DNA from: Chitinophagaceae bacterium
GTDB taxonomy: Bacteria; Bacteroidota; Bacteroidia; Chitinophagales; Chitinophagaceae
Reading direction: 5' to 3'
NCBI GenBank assembly: GCA_016787085.1
Contig: JAEUVJ010000053.1
Coordinates: 310,001-374,000 of the forward strand
DNA length: 64,000 bases
Position 1 is the stretch's first letter. Each line of letters opens with the position of its first letter. The position numbers and the translations under genes are program-made. Below the pieces are notes generated by a model. That model ran no database searches, was not told the DNA's origin, and was given only the letters and a program-made list of their open reading frames with translations. Of this stretch, positions 36,295 through 44,138 are shown in pieces.

Positions 36295-36654
36295 ATGCAA
36301 GGGAACAAGGAGAAGAACCTTATCGTAGAACTGACCTTTGACTTTGCACTAAAGATCATTAAGTATGCCGAATTACTGGAGAAAGACCGGCGGTTTGTTT
36401 TGGCGACGCAATTGCTGAAGGCAGGAACAAGTGTCGGGGCCAACGTCAGAGAGGCTCAGAATGCGGAAAGTGTAGCTGATTTTGTTCACAAGATGAAGAT
36501 CGCAGCAAAGGAAGCAGACGAGGTAGAGTACTGGTTATTGCTTTGTGACAAAACGGATGGGTATCCTGATTGTAAACAGTTGTTGGTGGATTGTTCTTCA
36601 ATAATCAGGATTTTGTCTAAAATAATTGCATCATCAAAAAGCAAGATTCATTAA
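36295..36654 (+). CDS. Four-helix-bundle protein (S23/IVP family)
   Basis: 119 residues. The S23 ribosomal-intervening-sequence signature is clear: FALKIIKYAELLEK, QLLKAGTSVGANVREAQNAE, FVHKMKIAAKEADEVEYWLL and a final helix IIRILSKIIASSKSKI. S23 proteins were first found inside 23S rRNA intervening sequences and form pentamers of four-helix bundles; their role is unclear. No rRNA is near here. The gene lies between flanking inverted repeats (36166-36195 and 36655-36683), and a decayed relative lies at 42.1 kb. Confidence 0.9.
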   Translation: MQGNKEKNLIVELTFDFALKIIKYAELLEKDRRFVLATQLLKAGTSVGANVREAQNAESVADFVHKMKIAAKEADEVEYWLLLCDKTDGYPDCKQLLVDCSSIIRILSKIIASSKSKIH

Positions 36655-36686
36655 CCAATTTCCAAATTGTCAAATTTTCAAATCAA

Positions 36687-38318
36687 ATGAGTATCGGAAC
36701 ATTTTCATATCCCATGCCGGTCAATGAACCGGTTCTTTCGTATGCTCCAGGTTCGCCTGAGAAAAAAAGATTGAAGGAAGTGCTGGCTGAACTGAAGAAA
36801 ACACAGGTGGATGTACCGATGTATATCGGCAGCAAAGAGGTACGGACCAATAAAAAAGTGGCGTTGCATCCGCCGCATGAGACCAGCCACACGCTGGGTT
36901 ATTTTCATGCAGGAGAGGAGAAGCATGTTCACCAGGCCATAGAAGCGGCACTGGCTGCCAAAGAAAACTGGGCTGCCATGAGCTGGGAGAACAGGGCGAA
37001 TATCTTTTTAAAAGCAGCCGACCTGATCGCTACAAAGTATCGTCCATATATGAACGGCACCACGATGCTGGGGCAAAGCAAGAATGTGTTCCAGGCAGAG
37101 ATAGATTCAGCCTGCGAACTGATAGACTTCCTGCGGTTCAATGTTCATTTCCTTTCGGAGATATATAAACAACAACCCATCAGCAGTCCGGGTATGCACA
37201 ACCGGATGGAGTATCGTCCGCTGGAAGGATTTGTGCTGGCGGTAACGCCGTTCAACTTTACGGCGATAGGTGGTAACCTGCCGACATCAGCTGCTATGTG
37301 TGGTAATGTGGTGGTATGGAAATGTGCCAATACACAGGTGTATTCAGCGCAGATGCTTATGCGCATACTCAAAGAGGCGGGTTTGCCGGATGGAGTGATC
37401 AACCTGATCTTTGTCAGCGGGCCTGTTATCGGGAAAGTATGTTTCAATCATCGTGATTTTGCCGGCGTACATTTTACCGGGTCTACCGGCGTATTTAACA
37501 ATATGTGGGAAACGGTCGGGAAGAACATGGCGATGTATAAATCGTATCCGCGTATTGTTGGTGAAACAGGCGGAAAGGATTTTGTGGTAGCGCATAAAAG
37601 CGCCGATCCGGATGTTGTGGTCACGGCTTTGCTGCGTGGCGCATTTGAATTCCAGGGACAGAAATGTTCGGCGGCTTCAAGAGCTTATATCCCTTCTAAT
37701 ATGGCAGAGGAAGTAAAGAAGAAGCTCATTGCAGGAGTGAAAAGTTTTAAGATGGGAACGGTGGAGGACTTTACCAATTTCGTCAATGCCGTGATAGATG
37801 AAAAGAGTTTTGATAACATAAAAAATTATATAGACAACGCAAAGCGGGATAAAAAAGCAGAGATATGGGTAGGAGGCAGGTGCGATAAGAAAGATGGTTA
37901 TTTTATTCAGCCAACCGTCATTGAGGCCAAAGACCCGAAATATGTAACGATGTGCGAGGAGATCTTCGGGCCTGTGCTGACCGTGTATGTTTACCCTGCC
38001 AACAGTTTTGAAAAGACACTGGAACTGGTGGATAATACGTCTCCGTATGCGCTGACAGGTTCTATTATTTCACAGGACAGAACGGCTGTTGAACTGGCTA
38101 CAGCTAAACTTCGCAATGCTGCGGGTAATTTTTATATCAACGATAAACCGACCGGCGCTGTGGTAGGACAGCAACCGTTTGGCGGTGCAAGGGGAAGTGG
38201 CACGAATGATAAGGCAGGCAGCATACTGAATCTTTACCGCTGGCTGAGTGCAAGAACCATTAAAGAAACATTTAATCCACCGGTGGATTATCGCTATCCG
38301 TTCATGAATGAGAAATAA
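36687..38318 (+). CDS. pruA: L-glutamate gamma-semialdehyde dehydrogenase (P5C dehydrogenase)
   Basis: Oxidises glutamate semialdehyde to glutamate with NAD+, the last step of proline degradation. 543 residues, typical for the stand-alone enzyme. It carries TPFNFTAIGGNLPTS (NAD-binding), FTGSTGVFNNMW, GETGGKDFVV (catalytic Glu) and FQGQKCSAASRAY with the nucleophilic Cys327. A C-terminal motif, GGARGSGTNDKAGS, is also intact. There is no proline dehydrogenase gene beside it. A terminator follows at 38341. Confidence 0.96.
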   Translation: MSIGTFSYPMPVNEPVLSYAPGSPEKKRLKEVLAELKKTQVDVPMYIGSKEVRTNKKVALHPPHETSHTLGYFHAGEEKHVHQAIEAALAAKENWAAMSWENRANIFLKAADLIATKYRPYMNGTTMLGQSKNVFQAEIDSACELIDFLRFNVHFLSEIYKQQPISSPGMHNRMEYRPLEGFVLAVTPFNFTAIGGNLPTSAAMCGNVVVWKCANTQVYSAQMLMRILKEAGLPDGVINLIFVSGPVIGKVCFNHRDFAGVHFTGSTGVFNNMWETVGKNMAMYKSYPRIVGETGGKDFVVAHKSADPDVVVTALLRGAFEFQGQKCSAASRAYIPSNMAEEVKKKLIAGVKSFKMGTVEDFTNFVNAVIDEKSFDNIKNYIDNAKRDKKAEIWVGGRCDKKDGYFIQPTVIEAKDPKYVTMCEEIFGPVLTVYVYPANSFEKTLELVDNTSPYALTGSIISQDRTAVELATAKLRNAAGNFYINDKPTGAVVGQQPFGGARGSGTNDKAGSILNLYRWLSARTIKETFNPPVDYRYPFMNEK

Positions 38319-38340
38319 ATGTATTCTGTAAGAGATGATA

Positions 38341-38363
38341 AAGCCTGCATTCAATGCGGGCTT
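38341..38363 (+). terminator. Rho-independent terminator
   Basis: A 10-bp stem (AAGCCTGCAT / ATGCGGGCTT, one G-T pair) with loop TCA, followed by a run of T. It ends the pruA transcript. Confidence 0.88.
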
Positions 38364-38493
38364 TTTTGTTATTAGTGATTTTGATAAAGCAATTCATGCA
38401 GGATTATTGACAATTCGATCCATGCCTGGTATTTCCGGTATGTAAGACCCGATAGGTTTGCAGCTCATTATTAACCAAACAAAATACTTATTT

Positions 38494-39039
38494 ATGAAAA
38501 GGATCTATGTATTGATTCTCGGAGCGGTCTTATTTTCCGCAAGCGGCTTTGCACAAAAAGGAAACAACCAGGTAGGTGTAGCGGCAGAACTGGGTTTGCC
38601 TACCGGCGATTTCGGCGAGTACACGAAAGCGGGTATCGGGGGTTCTGTAAAAGGTTTGTACGGTATCGGAAAAGCCGGGCAGATCACACTGACAACAGGT
38701 ATTATGTCACTCAGGGCTAAAAGCGATTTTGAGGACCTTCTCGATGCAGACAAGATCACACAAACCATTGTTCCTATTCTTGCCGGCTACCGTCACAACT
38801 TCAGCGGATTTTATGCAGAACCGCAGGTAGGTTATGGCATCTATGGGGCAAAGATCAAAGGAGGTATGTTTGATTCCAAAGATTCTGAAGGCGTATTTAC
38901 CTGGGCTATTGGCGTGGGGTATGTGGTAAAGGGATTTGAAGTAGGTGCACGCTACCAGAGCGGGCACAAAGATGGAGAAAGCAATGCACTGGTCGGTATC
39001 CGTGTTGGCTATAACTTTTCTCTTGGTGGAAATAAATAA
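38494..39039 (+). CDS. Outer-membrane beta-barrel protein 1
   Basis: About 181 residues from MKRIYVLILGAVLFSASGFAQ, a signal peptide. The barrel strands include QVGVAAELGLPTGDF, FTWAIGVGYVVKGFEVGARY and ALVGIRVGYNFSLGGNK near the end. Length and Gly/aromatic pattern fit an eight-stranded barrel. It is the first of four consecutive genes for small barrel proteins in one direction. The longer frame to 38458 adds a non-signal N-terminus and is rejected. Confidence 0.75.
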   Translation: MKRIYVLILGAVLFSASGFAQKGNNQVGVAAELGLPTGDFGEYTKAGIGGSVKGLYGIGKAGQITLTTGIMSLRAKSDFEDLLDADKITQTIVPILAGYRHNFSGFYAEPQVGYGIYGAKIKGGMFDSKDSEGVFTWAIGVGYVVKGFEVGARYQSGHKDGESNALVGIRVGYNFSLGGNK

Positions 39040-39060
39040 TCATCTGTTTTAACAGGTTAA

Positions 39061-39089
39061 AAGACTTCCTTCTCTTTAAAGGGAGTCTT
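39061..39089 (+). terminator. Rho-independent terminator
   Basis: Stem AAGACTTCC / GGGAGTCTT with one mismatch, an 11-base loop and TTTATTT after it. It separates barrel genes 1 and 2. Confidence 0.75.
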
Positions 39090-39238
39090 TTTATTTGCCG
39101 GTTTTCACACCTGTTCACGCTATGTCCTTTGATTTTCGTTTTTTATTACTTACATTTAATTAGTTCTTCTGATTTGATTCGTGCTCATATATGAAACGGG
39201 TGCTGGAAATTATTTGCTTAAACCTAAAATCATTGAGT

Positions 39239-39823
39239 ATGAAAAAGACACTTCTAATCGTCATTTCCGCGATCTTTTGTTTAACTGCGCAAGCACAGTT
39301 CGGGGTCAAAGGCGGACTTAACCTTGCCAATTGGGGTGGAAGCGATGCTGATGATGAAGACAAGAAAGCCCTGCTTGGCCCGTATTTCGGGGTATTTTAT
39401 AATATCAAAGCTTCGGATATGTTCAGTGTTCAGCCTGAACTGGTCTATTCTATGCAGGGCGTCAGGTATGAGAATTCAGGGTTTGAAGTAAAAATACCTG
39501 CCAGTTATCTCAATCTCACACCGCTGTTCCGTTACAATAATCCTTCCGGTTTCTTTGTGGGTGTTGGTCCCCAAATAGGCTTTTTATTAAGCGCAAAAGT
39601 TAAAGAAGATGGGGAGGATGATGTGGATATAAAGGATGATTTGAAAGGTATTGACTTTTCAGCTGCCCTGGCAGCAGGTTATGAACTGAAAAACGGTTTT
39701 GGTTTTTATGTAAGGTATAATCATGGCTTAAGCCAGATACCTGATGAAGATGATGTAAAAGTTTATAACAGGGTATTCCAGGTGGGAGTTCGCTATGCAT
39801 TTAAAATGGAGAAAGGGAAATAG
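39239..39823 (+). CDS. Outer-membrane beta-barrel protein 2 (porin-like family)
   Basis: About 194 residues from MKKTLLIVISAIFCLTAQAQ. The family start FGVKGGLNLANWGGSDADDED is followed by FGVFYNIKASDMFSVQPELVY, NPSGFFVGVGPQIGFLLSAKV and a final FQVGVRYAFKMEKGK. Its closest relatives in the window are barrel proteins 3 and 4, which share the FSVQPEL and GPQIGFL segments. Acidic loops (DDEDKKA, GEDDVDIKDD) suggest cation binding at the surface, which is only an inference. Confidence 0.82.
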   Translation: MKKTLLIVISAIFCLTAQAQFGVKGGLNLANWGGSDADDEDKKALLGPYFGVFYNIKASDMFSVQPELVYSMQGVRYENSGFEVKIPASYLNLTPLFRYNNPSGFFVGVGPQIGFLLSAKVKEDGEDDVDIKDDLKGIDFSAALAAGYELKNGFGFYVRYNHGLSQIPDEDDVKVYNRVFQVGVRYAFKMEKGK

Positions 39824-39842
39824 CGTTTAAAAGAATGGATAT

Positions 39843-39874
39843 AATTAAGCCGGATGAAAACATCCGGCTTAATT
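39843..39874 (+). terminator. Rho-independent terminator, AT-flanked
   Basis: A perfect 14-bp stem AATTAAGCCGGATG / CATCCGGCTTAATT with loop AAAA, 20 bases past the stop of barrel gene 2. The following 200 bases to 40100 are AT-rich, with no gene seen. Confidence 0.88.
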
Positions 39875-40100
39875 ATAAATAAAAATATAAACAGTAAAAA
39901 ATATATGAATAACCGGGCGAAATATAATATTTAAATGCATTAGTATAGCATTAACAATACAAAAAATAAAGCGTAATCTAATACCCGCTTCGTGGTATTT
40001 TACCAAGTACAAGTACCCAACTATATTAAAAAGCTTTGATTTTCAAAAGTCCGTATTTACATTTGCGTGCTAAAATTCTAACCATTCAAAACAAACAATT

Positions 40101-40688
40101 ATGAAAAAAGTATTAGTTCTCGTTGCTGCAGTAGTATTAGTGTCTGCAGTACAAGCTCAGAAAGGATCAGTTAAATTTGGAGTAAAAGCAGGTGCTAACA
40201 TCTCCATGTGGGGCGGGGATGATGCGGATGAGTCCAAATCAAAAATCGGGTTTAATGCCGGTGGTTTGGTAAACATTCCCGTTAGCGATATGTTCAGCGT
40301 TCAGCCTGAAGCTTTGTTCTCAATAGAAGGAGCAAAGTATGATGGCAGTCCGGATGATGCCAGTTTCAATTTAAGCTACATTAATATCCCGGTATTATTT
40401 CAGTATAACAACCCTTCAGGTTTTTATGCAGAAACAGGCCCCCAGATCGGTCTTTTGATGAGCGCTAAACTTAAAGTAGGTGATGAGTCAGAAGATTACA
40501 AAGAGTTCTTTAAGGGCTCAAACTTTAGCTGGGCGTTTGGTGCAGGGTTCAAAACAAAATCAGGTTTTGGTTTCGGCGCCCGTTACAATTTTGGTTTAGG
40601 TAATATCGCTGATGATGAAGATGCTGATCTTAAGCAAAGCAACCTGTCATTTGGCCTGTTCTACCTGTTCGGTGGAGATAAAAAATAA
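40101..40688 (+). CDS. Outer-membrane beta-barrel protein 3 (porin-like family)
   Basis: 195 residues with a signal peptide ending VQAQ. It shares with its neighbours KFGVKAGANISMWGGDDADE, VSDMFSVQPEALFS and NPSGFYAETGPQIGLLMSAK, and ends SFGLFYLFGGDKK. It is clearly a tandem paralogue of barrel protein 2. It has its own upstream AT-rich region (39880-40100) and its own terminator at 40711, so it is separately transcribed. Confidence 0.84.
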   Translation: MKKVLVLVAAVVLVSAVQAQKGSVKFGVKAGANISMWGGDDADESKSKIGFNAGGLVNIPVSDMFSVQPEALFSIEGAKYDGSPDDASFNLSYINIPVLFQYNNPSGFYAETGPQIGLLMSAKLKVGDESEDYKEFFKGSNFSWAFGAGFKTKSGFGFGARYNFGLGNIADDEDADLKQSNLSFGLFYLFGGDKK

Positions 40689-40710
40689 TCATCTATTAAA
40701 ATTTTATACA

Positions 40711-40733
40711 AAAGCCGGGTCCATCCCGGCTTT
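40711..40733 (+). terminator. Rho-independent terminator
   Basis: A perfect 9-bp stem AAAGCCGGG / CCCGGCTTT with a 5-base loop and TTGTTTT after it. It ends barrel gene 3. Confidence 0.88.
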
Positions 40734-40836
40734 TTGTTTTATGCCACCTTGCTGCTGGTCTTTTTATTTGGCATGATTTTTTGATTCCCGGCATGAGCTT
40801 GGTAACGTGAAACCGGTTAACAACAAATCAGTTTAT

Positions 40837-41436
40837 ATGAAAAAGATCGTTTGTGCAGCTTCACTTGTATTGTTTGCATTTTGCATGGTCCATGCGCAGC
40901 AAACAAGTTTTGGGATCAGAGCAGGGTTCAATGCCTCATCTGTCGGGATCGAAGACGGTGCAGATTATAATTCGAAAACCGGGATTCATCTTGGAGGCCT
41001 TGCCCATATTCATATCACTGATCATTTTGCTTTTCAGCCCGAACTGATCTTTTCTGCACAGGGCGGCAAGGATGACGATAATGATGAGATCAGGTTAAAA
41101 CTGAATTATGTCAACATCCCTTTACTGGTTCAGTATATGACCCGTGACGGGTTTCGGTTGCAAACGGGTCCCCAGTTAGGGTTTCTGGCTTCTGCTAAGT
41201 CGAAGGTCGGTGATGTGGAAGTGGATATAAAAGATGACCTGGAATCTACTGAACTGGCATGGGTTTTTGGGGCCGGCTACCTGTTTCCCCGCGGCAATGG
41301 GCTTGGAATTGATATCCGGTATAACCATGGCATCAGTAATATCAGCGAGGATAATGATTTTGAAGCAAGGAACAGGACTTTCCAAATCGGCATATTCTAT
41401 CAATTCTCTAAAGCCCGTTCAGGTAAGAGACGCTGA
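40837..41436 (+). CDS. Outer-membrane beta-barrel protein 4 (porin-like family)
   Basis: About 199 residues from MKKIVCAASLVLFAFCMVHAQ. It has FGIRAGFNASSVGIEDGAD, IHITDHFAFQPELIFSAQGG, LQTGPQLGFLASAKSKV and FQIGIFYQFSKAR. It is the fourth member of the cluster and the most divergent from protein 3 in loop sequence. The start is placed at 40837 for its signal peptide. A terminator lies at 41465. Confidence 0.82.
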   Translation: MKKIVCAASLVLFAFCMVHAQQTSFGIRAGFNASSVGIEDGADYNSKTGIHLGGLAHIHITDHFAFQPELIFSAQGGKDDDNDEIRLKLNYVNIPLLVQYMTRDGFRLQTGPQLGFLASAKSKVGDVEVDIKDDLESTELAWVFGAGYLFPRGNGLGIDIRYNHGISNISEDNDFEARNRTFQIGIFYQFSKARSGKRR

Positions 41437-41464
41437 TAAAACAAAACCGTACATTATTTAATAG

Positions 41465-41481
41465 AGCCCTTTCACAGGGCT
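41465..41481 (+). terminator. Rho-independent terminator
   Basis: Stem AGCCCT / AGGGCT with loop TTCAC and TTATTATTTTT after it, between barrel gene 4 and pyrR. Confidence 0.75.
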
Positions 41482-41508
41482 TTATTATTTTTACAAAAAT
41501 CTTTTTTC

Positions 41509-42033
41509 TTGAAATCAATTCTTACCGGACCGCAACTGGCGATCACTATCAAAAGGCTGGCACACCAGATACTGGAGAATAATATTGACCTGGAGAATAC
41601 TGTGCTCATCGGGCTGCAGCCGAGAGGGATCTATCTTTCCGACCAGGTAGTAACGGAAATAAAAAAAGAATTGTCTGCTGATAAAGTAAAGTACGGCAAA
41701 CTGGATATCACATTTTACCGGGATGATGTACGTAATGAGATCCGTATCGCCAACCATACGGATATCCCATTTTCTATTGAAGGCAAGAAAGTGGTACTGA
41801 TAGATGATGTACTCTACACCGGCAGAACGATCCGGGCTGCACTGGATGCCCTGCTTGATTTCGGGCGTCCTGAAAAAGTGGAGCTATGTGTATTAATAGA
41901 CCGTCGTTTCAGCCGACAATTTCCTATACAGCCTGACTATACTGGCAAATCCATTGATTCGATCATTTCACAAAAAGTAAGGGTGTTCTGGAAGGAAAAG
42001 GATGGGAAGGAGGAGGTAGTGATTTTGGATTAA
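41509..42033 (+). CDS. pyrR: PyrR-type uracil phosphoribosyltransferase / pyr regulator
   Basis: 174 residues of the phosphoribosyltransferase fold. The PRPP loop VVLIDDVLYTGRTIRAALDA and LIGLQPRGIYLSDQV are diagnostic for PyrR. It converts uracil and PRPP to UMP, and in many bacteria regulates pyr mRNA. The start is TTG at 41509; no ATG occurs in the first 100 codons, and TTG gives the expected N-terminal length. No PyrR-type RNA attenuator was seen before pyrB or pyrE. Confidence 0.9.
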   Translation: MKSILTGPQLAITIKRLAHQILENNIDLENTVLIGLQPRGIYLSDQVVTEIKKELSADKVKYGKLDITFYRDDVRNEIRIANHTDIPFSIEGKKVVLIDDVLYTGRTIRAALDALLDFGRPEKVELCVLIDRRFSRQFPIQPDYTGKSIDSIISQKVRVFWKEKDGKEEVVILD

Positions 42034-42193
42034 GGTACAAGGCACTTGTTATATGGTGACGATCAGCTAGAAAAGGAACGGACAGAACTCATAGATGAAG
42101 CCGGGCAAATCCGAAAAATCCTGTCCTCCATTTTTAATAAACTCGGCTAAAAATCAGGATAAGGATTCCCTTATACCTTGTGCCTTGTACCTT
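42032..42193. repeat. Perfect 14-bp inverted repeat enclosing S23 remnant
   Basis: AAGGTACAAGGCAC (42032-42045) and GTGCCTTGTACCTT (42180-42193) are exact complements. The left arm starts inside the pyrR stop codon (TAA 42031-42033). The right arm lies 28 bases before the pyrB start. A similar arm pair lies at 44767-44878. Confidence 0.75.
42043..42150 (+). pseudogene. Remnant of an S23/four-helix-bundle gene
   Basis: Read in frame to the TAA at 42148-42150, this stretch encodes LLYGDDQLEKERTELIDEAG and then QIRKILSSIFNKLG. It matches the C-terminal end of S23-type proteins: the intact copy at 36.3 kb has WLLLCDK, then LLVDCSSIIRILSKIIASS. About two-thirds of the gene, with any start codon, is missing. 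The remnant lies between two 14-base inverted arms. Confidence 0.55.
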
Positions 42194-42206
42194 GAGGGAT
42201 TTCCTT

Positions 42207-42214
42207 TATCTTCG
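42207..42214 (+). promoter_or_regulatory. Promoter-like TATCTTCG before pyrB
   Basis: One change from TAnnTTTG, ending 7 bases before the pyrB ATG. The same TATCTTCG ends 4 bases before the pyrE ATG, again preceded by CCTTGTACCTT. Confidence 0.45.
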
Positions 42215-42221
42215 CTTTTTA

Positions 42222-43160
42222 ATGAGCCTTTCTACCCAACATCTTCTCGGTATCAGAGACCTCACTAAGGAAGATATATCGCTTTTTCTGCAAACAGCAG
42301 AGCAATTCAAAGAAGTATTACAAAGACCTGTCAAAAAAGTTCCTTCTTTAAGAGATGTGACTATTGTGAACTTGTTTTTCGAGAATTCGACAAGGACGAG
42401 GATATCTTTTGAGCTGGCGGAAAAAAGGTTAAGTGCGGACACGATCAATTTTGCCGCATCGGGCTCTTCTGTATCCAAGGGAGAGACCTTGCTCGATACA
42501 GTGAATAATATCTTATCCATGAAAGTGGATATGGTAGTGATGCGTCACAGTGCCAGTGGGGCACCGCATTTCCTGGCAAAGCATATCCCTGCCGCCATTG
42601 TCAATGCCGGTGATGGAATCAATGAGCATCCTACACAGGCGCTGCTCGATGCACTTTCCATCAAAGAAAAGACCGGGAAACTGGAAGGAGCAAGAATTGC
42701 GATCATCGGCGACATCATGCATAGCCGGGTGGCGCAAAGTAATATCTATTTATTGAAAAAGATGGGAGCGGAGGTAACCGTTTGCGGGCCGCCTACGCTG
42801 ATCCCCAAATACATTCACGAGGCGTTAGGGGTGAATGTCAGCTATAACCTGAAAGAGACATTGGAGTGGTGTGATGTGGCCAATGTTTTACGCATACAAC
42901 TGGAAAGACAGAACCAGGTACTTTTTTCTTCTCTTCGTGAGTATAATCTTAGCTATGGTATCAGCCGGAAACTGCTGGATGATCTGCACAAAGAGATTGT
43001 GATCATGCACCCCGGCCCGATCAACAGGGGAGTGGAACTTGACAGTGATGTGGCCGACAGCAAACAGTCTATCATTTTGCAACAGGTGGAAAATGGTGTG
43101 GCCGTCAGGATGGCCGTCTTGTACCTGCTGGCCGGTAAAACTCCTGTTAGTAATAATTGA
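42222..43160 (+). CDS. pyrB: Aspartate carbamoyltransferase, catalytic chain
   Basis: Catalyses carbamoyl phosphate plus aspartate to carbamoyl aspartate, the committed step of pyrimidine synthesis. 312 residues from MSLSTQHLLGIRDLT. The carbamoyl-phosphate site FFENSTRTRISFELA, the HPTQALLD segment and the C-terminal HPGPINRGVEL are intact. No regulatory chain gene (pyrI) is adjacent, so it is probably the trimeric, unregulated type or is paired elsewhere. The ATG at 42222 lies 7 bases after TATCTTCG, and an S23 remnant lies upstream. Confidence 0.95.
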   Translation: MSLSTQHLLGIRDLTKEDISLFLQTAEQFKEVLQRPVKKVPSLRDVTIVNLFFENSTRTRISFELAEKRLSADTINFAASGSSVSKGETLLDTVNNILSMKVDMVVMRHSASGAPHFLAKHIPAAIVNAGDGINEHPTQALLDALSIKEKTGKLEGARIAIIGDIMHSRVAQSNIYLLKKMGAEVTVCGPPTLIPKYIHEALGVNVSYNLKETLEWCDVANVLRIQLERQNQVLFSSLREYNLSYGISRKLLDDLHKEIVIMHPGPINRGVELDSDVADSKQSIILQQVENGVAVRMAVLYLLAGKTPVSNN

Positions 43161-43208
43161 TAATTATTACTGAATAATTATTAGCTTTCGCAGCCAATTC
43201 AATGACTG

Positions 43209-43682
43209 ATGCAAAGAATCTGTTTATTCCCCGGCACCTTTGACCCCATCACGCTTGGCCATGTGGACATTATTGACCGCTCACTTCCTTTGTTTGATAA
43301 GGTAGTAGTAGGAATCGGGCTGAATGCTTCCAAAACCCCGATGTTCTCTGCCGAGCAGCGCTTGCAGTGGGTACAGGATATCTATAAAGATGAGCCTAAG
43401 GTAGAAGGAACGATCTATGAGGGGCTTACCATTGAATATTGCAAAGTGATCGGTGCTAAATTCATCATCAGGGGTATCCGGTATGTCAGTGATTTTGAGT
43501 ATGAAAAAACGATCGCCGATGCCAACCGTACATTAGATAAATCCATTGAGACGATCTTCCTGACAGGAGAACCTAAATATACATCGGTCGCTTCTACTAT
43601 TGTAAGGGACATCATCCGCAATGGCGGTGATGCCAGTCTTTTTTTACCCAAAGAAGTTTACAGTACACTTAAACCGCAATAA
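43209..43682 (+). CDS. coaD: Pantetheine-phosphate adenylyltransferase
   Basis: 157 residues. It adenylates 4'-phosphopantetheine in coenzyme A synthesis. The nucleotidyltransferase motif CLFPGTFDPITLGHVDII contains the catalytic His, and RGIRYVSDFEYEKTIADANR is the CoaD substrate loop. The C-terminal TSVASTIVRDIIRNGGDAS is usual. The gap after pyrB is AT-rich with a weak dyad (GATAATTATTAC, AATAATTATTAGC). It runs directly into the hotdog gene (3-base gap), so the two are likely co-transcribed. Confidence 0.97.
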   Translation: MQRICLFPGTFDPITLGHVDIIDRSLPLFDKVVVGIGLNASKTPMFSAEQRLQWVQDIYKDEPKVEGTIYEGLTIEYCKVIGAKFIIRGIRYVSDFEYEKTIADANRTLDKSIETIFLTGEPKYTSVASTIVRDIIRNGGDASLFLPKEVYSTLKPQ

Positions 43683-43685
43683 GGT

Positions 43686-44138
43686 ATGGCTATCTGGTTC
43701 AATAAGAGTATCACGATTGAGGACATTAAACCGCTCGGCAAGGGTACCATGGGCGAATACGTTGGTATAGAATGGATGGAGCTGGGTGATAATTATATCA
43801 AGGCCAGGATGCCGGTAGATCACCGCACACAACAGCCTTATGGTTTACTACATGGCGGTGCATCCTGTGTGCTGGCCGAAACGATCGGGAGCATTGCTTC
43901 GGCAATGGTGGTGGATCATTCGCAATATGTATGTGTGGGAATGGAGATCAATGCCAACCATGTACGCAGTGCCAGGGAAGGATATGTGACGGGTACAGCT
44001 ACTCCGCTTCACCTGGGCGCCAATACGCATGTATGGGATATCAGGATAAATGATGATCTGGAAAAACTGGTTTGCGTCAGCCGGTTGACGGTGGCTGTGA
44101 TCCCCAGGAAGGAATCATTTCGCAAGGCAAGTCTCTAA
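43686..44138 (+). CDS. Hotdog-fold thioesterase (PaaI/YdiI-like)
   Basis: 150 residues. The segment MPVDHRTQQPYGLLHGGASCVLAE, with the HGG turn and Glu of the catalytic helix, matches 4-hydroxybenzoyl-CoA/YdiI-type thioesterases that hydrolyse acyl-CoAs. It follows coaD by 3 bases. Its 3' end overlaps the convergent NUDIX gene by 24 bases (44115-44138). The acyl-CoA substrate is not known. Confidence 0.9.
   Translation: MAIWFNKSITIEDIKPLGKGTMGEYVGIEWMELGDNYIKARMPVDHRTQQPYGLLHGGASCVLAETIGSIASAMVVDHSQYVCVGMEINANHVRSAREGYVTGTATPLHLGANTHVWDIRINDDLEKLVCVSRLTVAVIPRKESFRKASL

Larger units (their letters stand above)
36166..36683. repeat. Inverted-repeat-bounded S23 cassette
   Basis: An arm of about 30 bases at 36166-36195 begins ATTTGAAGATG and ends GATTTGG. 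It is an imperfect inverted copy of 36655-36683, whose complement begins ATTTGAAAATTTG and has AATTTGG in the same place. An extra inverted copy, CATCTCCAAATT, lies at 36276-36287. The arms enclose a promoter element and the S23 gene. The left arm starts at the last base of the prfB stop codon, and the right arm ends 3 bases before the pruA start. Confidence 0.5.

Noticed and set aside
36295..36654. 23S rRNA intervening sequence because of the S23 gene
   Set aside because: There is no rRNA sequence near; the gene lies between prfB and pruA.
42155..42195. Short CCTTG direct repeats as a CRISPR-like or slippage array
   Set aside because: Three short irregular repeats with no spacers; they are better explained as an arm of the inverted-repeat element.
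41437..42222. PyrR-responsive attenuator before pyrB
   Set aside because: No anti-terminator/terminator pair with a PyrR-binding loop is visible; the region is an inverted repeat with an S23 remnant.
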